DNA of 35,941 bases from Candidatus Cryptobacteroides fimicaballi. Lineage in GTDB: Bacteria; Bacteroidota; Bacteroidia; Bacteroidales; UBA932. Location of the stretch: positions 1-35,941 of the forward strand of contig JAGHTF010000010.1 of assembly GCA_018065485.1 (NCBI GenBank), in the 5' to 3' direction. The notes below the pieces were generated by a model, which did not search any database, was not told where the DNA came from, and saw nothing but the letters and a program-made list of their open reading frames with translations. Below are positions 32,385-35,941 of the stretch, piece by piece. How positions within the stretch are numbered: the first letter of the stretch is position 1; each line of letters opens with the position of its first letter. Made by a program: the position numbers and the translations under genes.

Positions 32385-33752
32385 ATGGCTGAAAAAGTAA
32401 GAAAACTTATGAACGACAGCGCTGTCGCAAGATTCGCTGTGTTGCTGCTTGTGGCGTCGATGATGTTCTTCGCCTATATGTTCGTGGACGTGATGTCCCC
32501 GCTCAAATCGCTGGTGGAAACTTCCCTGGGATGGAACAGCGGCGTGTTCGGCACCTATGCCGCATCGGAATACATAGTAAACGTGTGCGGATTCCTCATT
32601 ATTGCGGGCATTCTTCTCGACAAGCTCGGAGTCCGTTTTTCCGGAATTCTCTCAGCTTCGATGATGGTAGCGGGCGCCGGTATCAAATTCATCGGAATAA
32701 GCGACTGGTTCCAGACCACAGCCTTTGCGCAGTGGCTCGGCAGCTGGTGGGTAGAGATGCCGGCAAGCGCCAAGATGGCGTCCCTGGGCTTTATGATTTT
32801 CGGCTGCGGCTGCGAGATGGAAGGCACAAACGTTTCCAAAATCCTGGCAAAATGGTTCAAAGGCAAGGAAATGGCTTTCGCAATGGGAATGGAGATGGCC
32901 ATAGCCAGACTCGGAGTATTCGGAGTTATGTGGATTGCCCCCATCATTTCCGAGCGGTTCAACAATACCGTGCAGGCTCCCCTGGGATTCTGTGGGGCTC
33001 TGCTCTGCATAGGCCTTCTGAATTTCATAATCTTCGCGATTATGGACAGGAAATTTGATTCGGAACTTGTAGATGCCGGCCTTGCAACAGCGGAAAAATC
33101 TCCCGAAGACGAGTTCCACGTTTCAGACCTGGGACAGATTTTCAAGAGCAAGATGTTCTGGATTGTAGCTCTGCTGTGCGTTCTTTACTATTCTGCGATA
33201 TTCCCGTTCCAGAGGTATGCAACCAATATCCTGGAAGAGACGCTTCTTATCCCGGCGGCCGATGCAGCCCATCTGTTCAGTTTCTTCCCTATCCTGGCAA
33301 TGGTACTTACTCCGATTCTGGGAATCTTCCTGGACAAGGTTGGAAAAGGCGCCACAATGCTTATGATAGGTTCTGTGATTATGCTTGCCTGCCATCTCGG
33401 ATTTGCGTTCCTACTTCCCGCAGTGCCGCAGAAATGGCTTGCCATAACGCTCGTTCTCGTTCTGGGATTCAGTTTCTCTCTTGTTCCGGCATCTCTCTGG
33501 CCTTCGGTTCCAAAGATTATCGACGAAAAAGTGCTCGGTTCGGCATACTGCCTCATCTTCTGGATTCAGAACATCGGACTCTGCTTTGTTCCTATGCTCA
33601 TAGGAAATCTTCGTCAGAGCACCGGAGGGTACCTTGTTCCCGAGCTTGTTTTCGCCTCATTCGGCATTCTGGCCTTCGCAATAAGCATACTGCTCAAGAG
33701 AGAGGATATCAAATCGGGTTACGGACTGGAACAGCCCAACATTAAGGGATAG
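32385..33752 (+). CDS. Major facilitator superfamily transporter, substrate unknown
   Basis: The 455-residue product is a polytopic inner-membrane protein with roughly twelve hydrophobic helices. It has a short cytosolic N-terminus, a signature loop between helices 2 and 3 (LLDKLGVRFSG, matching the MFS DxxGxR pattern), and a second half with an equivalent loop (FLDKVGKGATML). A hydrophilic central loop lies near 215-245 (DSELVDAGLATAEKSPEDEFHVS). The sequence EMEGTNVSKILAKWFKGKEMAFAMG marks helices 4-5 as in organic-solute MFS proteins. I cannot name the substrate. The neighbours ssb and dxs give no clear hint, but spacing of 21 and 15 bases suggests co-transcription with both. Confidence 0.88.
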   Translation: MAEKVRKLMNDSAVARFAVLLLVASMMFFAYMFVDVMSPLKSLVETSLGWNSGVFGTYAASEYIVNVCGFLIIAGILLDKLGVRFSGILSASMMVAGAGIKFIGISDWFQTTAFAQWLGSWWVEMPASAKMASLGFMIFGCGCEMEGTNVSKILAKWFKGKEMAFAMGMEMAIARLGVFGVMWIAPIISERFNNTVQAPLGFCGALLCIGLLNFIIFAIMDRKFDSELVDAGLATAEKSPEDEFHVSDLGQIFKSKMFWIVALLCVLYYSAIFPFQRYATNILEETLLIPAADAAHLFSFFPILAMVLTPILGIFLDKVGKGATMLMIGSVIMLACHLGFAFLLPAVPQKWLAITLVLVLGFSFSLVPASLWPSVPKIIDEKVLGSAYCLIFWIQNIGLCFVPMLIGNLRQSTGGYLVPELVFASFGILAFAISILLKREDIKSGYGLEQPNIKG

Positions 33753-33767
33753 CCTGCGGTTTCCGGA

Positions 33768-35639
33768 ATGGGATATTCCATTTTAGACAGAATCGACGGT
33801 CCACAGGACCTCAGGCAACTCGGAATCGACGAGATGCCTGAATTGTGTGCCCAGATCCGAGACTATATGATCGGGGAATGCTCCCATAATCCGGGGCACC
33901 TCGGCTCCAGCCTCGGGGCCGTGGAACTTATCGTCGCTCTTCACTATGTCTTCGATACTCCCGACGACAAGATTGTCTTTGACGTAGGGCATCAGGCCTA
34001 TGCCCATAAAATCATAACCGGCCGCAGGGAAGAGTTCAAGACTCAGCGCAAGGACGGAGGGATAAGCGGATTTCCCAGAATGGATGAGAGTCCGTTCGAT
34101 GCCTTCGGGGTAGGGCACTCCTCTACTTCAATCTCTGCAGCGCTGGGCATAGCCGAGGCCAACAGGCTTCTGGGGCGCAAGAGCCATTCCATTGCAGTCA
34201 TCGGAGACGGAGCCCTTTCCGGAGGTATGGCTTTCGAGGGGCTGAACAATGCCGGAGACAGCCGCGCAAACCTTCTGGTAGTCCTCAACGACAACGACCA
34301 TTCTATCGACGACAACCGCGGTGGCCTTCACCGCCACCTGCTGCTGATTACCACCTCCCGCCGGTACAACTGGTTCAAAGACCTGGTCTGGAACGGCCTG
34401 GGAGACAATTTCCTACGTCGATTCATCCAGCGCTGGCTGCGCTCCCTCAAGTCCTGGTTTGTAAAAAGTTCCGGTGGAGATATCTTTGTAGCGTTGGGAA
34501 TGAGATACTTCGGGCCCATCGACGGCCACGACGTAAAAAGCATCGTCCACACCCTGAAAAAGATTAAAAACCTGCAGGGCCCCATTCTGCTGCACGCCAT
34601 AACTAAGAAGGGCAAGGGATACGCCCCCGCCGAAGCAGATCCTACGGGATGGCACGCCCCCGGGAAATTCGACCCCAAAACCGGCGAACGGCTCAAGCCC
34701 GCCTACAGCGCAGACCGTTATCAGGACGTTTTCGGGAGAGTACTTACAGAACTTGCCGGGAAAGACTCCAGGGTCGTTGGAATCACTCCCGCAATGGCTT
34801 CGGGATGCGGCATGAACATCCTTGCTTCCGCTATGCCGGAACGCTTCTTCGACGTAGGAATTGAAGAGGAGCACGCCGTGACCTTCAGCGCAGGACTGGC
34901 CGCAGCCGGAATGCGCCCCTTCTGCAACATCTATTCTTCGTTCTCCCAACGGGCCTACGATCAGATAATTCACGACGTTGCAATGCAGAAACTGCCTGTC
35001 ACCCTGTGCTTCGACCGTGCGGGACTTGTAGGGGAAGACGGGGCAACTCACCAGGGAGCCTTCGACCTGGCGGCCTACCGCAGCATACCGGACGTAACCA
35101 TAAGCGCTCCCGCCAACGAACTTGAGCTCAAGAACCTTATGTACACCTCGCTGCAGCACGAAGCGGGACCGTTTATCATAAGATATCCCCGCGGGCTTGG
35201 AGAAGGAGTGGACTGGAAGAACGCTACTCCCACCATATATAATATAGGTGAGGCGGAAGAACTGCTCAAAGGCAGTGAAATCGCCGTCATCTGCATTGGC
35301 CCTGCAGTAAACAGGGCCCTCGAAGCCGCCGCCGGTTTCAACGGCAGAGTCGGCGTTTACAATTTCCGTTTCCTCAAACCGCTCGACGAGCAGTGCCTGC
35401 AGAATATCTGCAAGCAGTACAGGCAGATAATAACCGTAGAGGACGGATGCATAAAGGGAGGACTTTTCGGAGCAGTGAGCGAATACTGTGCAGGACGTCC
35501 CGAAAACGTAAGAATCCGTGCGGTGGGCATATCCGACAGGTTCATATCGCACGCGACGCAGGGAAAACAGAGGAGCGATTGCGGGCTCGATAAAGATGGT
35601 TTGGAAAAACTTATTTTATCTTTATTGCAAAAAGAATAA
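33768..35639 (+). CDS. dxs: 1-deoxy-D-xylulose-5-phosphate synthase
   Basis: Dxs condenses pyruvate and glyceraldehyde 3-phosphate with thiamine diphosphate, the first step of the MEP isoprenoid pathway, and also feeds thiamine and pyridoxal synthesis. The 623-residue product is full length. The N-terminal TPP domain has NPGHLGSSLGAVEL (41-54), the cofactor motif GDGALSGG (146-153) and NDN (174-176). The next stretch, DHSIDDNRGGL, differs from the usual (M/E)xxISxNVGAL, with His where Met is common. The pyrimidine domain has VGIEEEHAVTFSAGLAAAG, which contains the catalytic Glu, and YSSFSQRAYDQIIHDVA. The C-terminal domain carries GLVGEDGATHQGAFD upstream of the transketolase C-fold. It ends just before the tRNA promoter. 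Confidence 0.96.
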   Translation: MGYSILDRIDGPQDLRQLGIDEMPELCAQIRDYMIGECSHNPGHLGSSLGAVELIVALHYVFDTPDDKIVFDVGHQAYAHKIITGRREEFKTQRKDGGISGFPRMDESPFDAFGVGHSSTSISAALGIAEANRLLGRKSHSIAVIGDGALSGGMAFEGLNNAGDSRANLLVVLNDNDHSIDDNRGGLHRHLLLITTSRRYNWFKDLVWNGLGDNFLRRFIQRWLRSLKSWFVKSSGGDIFVALGMRYFGPIDGHDVKSIVHTLKKIKNLQGPILLHAITKKGKGYAPAEADPTGWHAPGKFDPKTGERLKPAYSADRYQDVFGRVLTELAGKDSRVVGITPAMASGCGMNILASAMPERFFDVGIEEEHAVTFSAGLAAAGMRPFCNIYSSFSQRAYDQIIHDVAMQKLPVTLCFDRAGLVGEDGATHQGAFDLAAYRSIPDVTISAPANELELKNLMYTSLQHEAGPFIIRYPRGLGEGVDWKNATPTIYNIGEAEELLKGSEIAVICIGPAVNRALEAAAGFNGRVGVYNFRFLKPLDEQCLQNICKQYRQIITVEDGCIKGGLFGAVSEYCAGRPENVRIRAVGISDRFISHATQGKQRSDCGLDKDGLEKLILSLLQKE

Positions 35640-35646
35640 GAAATTA

Positions 35647-35677
35647 TTTGGAGAAACAGAAATAATTGCTACCTTTG
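35647..35677 (+). promoter_or_regulatory. Strong promoter of the tRNA cluster
   Basis: The -33 box TTTG (35647-35650), exactly 19 bases, and the -7 box TACCTTTG (35670-35677) make a perfect Bacteroidota promoter. The -7 box is identical to that of the rRNA-like promoter at 163-170. It begins eight bases after the dxs stop codon and should drive the three tRNA genes. Confidence 0.8.
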
Positions 35678-35681
35678 CATT

Positions 35682-35697
35682 CCCTTGCGCAAAAGGG
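35682..35697 (+). other. Hairpin at the predicted 5' end of the tRNA transcript
   Basis: CCCTT-GCGCAA-AAGGG forms a 5-bp stem with a 6-base loop, starting at about the predicted transcription start and ending 15 bases before tRNA-Thr. The rRNA-like leader at the other end of the window has a hairpin in the same position after the same -7 box. It may protect the 5' end or guide processing of the precursor. Confidence 0.5.
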
Positions 35698-35712
35698 CTT
35701 GAAATACAAGTT

Positions 35713-35786
35713 GCCGATGTAGCTCAGTTGGCCAGAGCACGTGATTTGTAATCTCGGGGTCGGGGGTTCAAATCCCTCCATCGGCT
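35713..35786 (+). tRNA. tRNA-Thr (anticodon TGT)
   Basis: The cloverleaf is complete. The acceptor arms GCCGATG (35713-35719) and CATCGGC (35779-35785) pair perfectly and U is the discriminator base. The D arm is GCTC/GAGC, and the anticodon loop TTTGTAA reads TGT. The anticodon stem CGTGA/TCTCG has one U-U mismatch. The T arm is GGGGG/CCCTC around TTCAAAT with one G-U pair. No CCA is encoded. Confidence 0.97.
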
Positions 35787-35800
35787 CATACGAAAATTAA

Positions 35801-35882
35801 GGGCAAGTACCAGAGTGGCCAAATGGGGCAGACTGTAAATCTGCTGGTTTTACCTTCGGTGGTTCGAATCCATCCTTGCCCA
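35801..35882 (+). tRNA. tRNA-Tyr (anticodon GTA)
   Basis: This is a class II tRNA with a long variable arm. The acceptor arms GGGCAAG (35801-35807) and CTTGCCC (35875-35881) pair perfectly, with A as the discriminator. The anticodon stem GCAGA/TCTGC encloses CTGTAAA, with anticodon GTA. The T arm contains GGTTCGAATCC. It lies 14 bases after tRNA-Thr. No CCA is encoded. Confidence 0.97.
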
Positions 35883-35896
35883 CAAATTTGAGGATT

Positions 35897-35941
35897 GCGG
35901 GGTTCGTATAATGGCTATTATGCCAGCCTTCCAAGCTGGAA
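35897..35941 (+). tRNA. tRNA-Gly (anticodon TCC), cut by the window end
   Basis: The first 45 bases of a tRNA are present: acceptor strand GCGGGGT, a D arm of the tRNA-Gly type (TTCGTATAATGGCTATTAT), and a complete anticodon stem-loop CCAGC-CTTCCAA-GCTGG with anticodon TCC. The variable loop, T arm and 3' acceptor strand lie beyond the right edge. It is 14 bases after tRNA-Tyr, giving the Thr-Tyr-Gly order common in Bacteroidota. Confidence 0.92.

Noticed and set aside
1..35941. A mobile element, prophage, defence island or biosynthetic cluster
   Set aside because: All genes are conserved housekeeping or phylum-typical genes with uniform codon style. No transposase, integrase, target-site duplication or att-like repeat was seen, including beside the tRNA genes.

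Overview
The window is a stretch of core chromosome from a member of the Bacteroidota, most likely the order Bacteroidales. Three things point there. Promoters follow the Bacteroidota pattern TTTG-N19/20-TAnnTTTG instead of the E. coli -35/-10 pattern. A complete Bat (aerotolerance) operon is present, next to moxR and a DUF58 gene. The right edge carries a tRNA-Thr(TGT)/tRNA-Tyr(GTA)/tRNA-Gly(TCC) cluster. Gene density is very high, no gap exceeds 300 bases, and I see no insertion sequence, phage, CRISPR array or defence island.

Layout. Positions 1-232 hold what looks like the promoter and leader of a leftward rRNA operon whose 16S gene would lie beyond the left edge. Positions 233-6791 form a leftward block: ppdK, glyA, a small SpoU methyltransferase gene, then groES-groEL. 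The groESL pair has its own sigma-54-like promoter with an adjacent palindrome. Positions 6845-19111 form a second, roughly 12 kb leftward block with gaps of at most 23 bases or short overlaps: moxR, DUF58, a membrane protein gene, batA, batB, batC, a fused batD-batE, an exported metallophosphoesterase/beta-propeller gene, folC, and a divergent half-length PurL-like gene. Positions 19137-28244 run rightward: truA, exbB-exbD-tonB, a pseudouridine synthase gene with a repeat-rich N-terminus, era, the topoisomerase IV A-subunit gene and recJ. Positions 28237-31234 run leftward: lysS, a TrmH-family methyltransferase gene and aroE. Positions 31295-35639 run rightward: aroK, ssb, an MFS transporter gene and dxs, followed by the tRNA cluster under an rRNA-like promoter.

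Functional themes. The Bat block encodes an AAA+ ATPase (MoxR), von Willebrand A proteins and TPR proteins that probably form an envelope complex. The ExbB-ExbD-TonB set energises outer-membrane transport. Other genes serve protein folding (GroESL), RNA modification and ribosome assembly (TruA, RluB-like, Era, two SpoU/TrmH enzymes), DNA topology and repair (ParC, RecJ, SSB), one-carbon and folate metabolism (GlyA, FolC), the shikimate pathway (AroE, AroK), isoprenoid synthesis (Dxs) and pyruvate/PEP interconversion (PPDK).

I found no clearly new multi-gene system. The observations most worth checking are the degenerate stand-alone PurL-like protein, the BatD-BatE fusion that keeps an internal signal-peptide-like segment, the sigma-54-like groES promoter, the shared architecture of the two stable-RNA promoters, and several promoters that imply nearly leaderless mRNAs.
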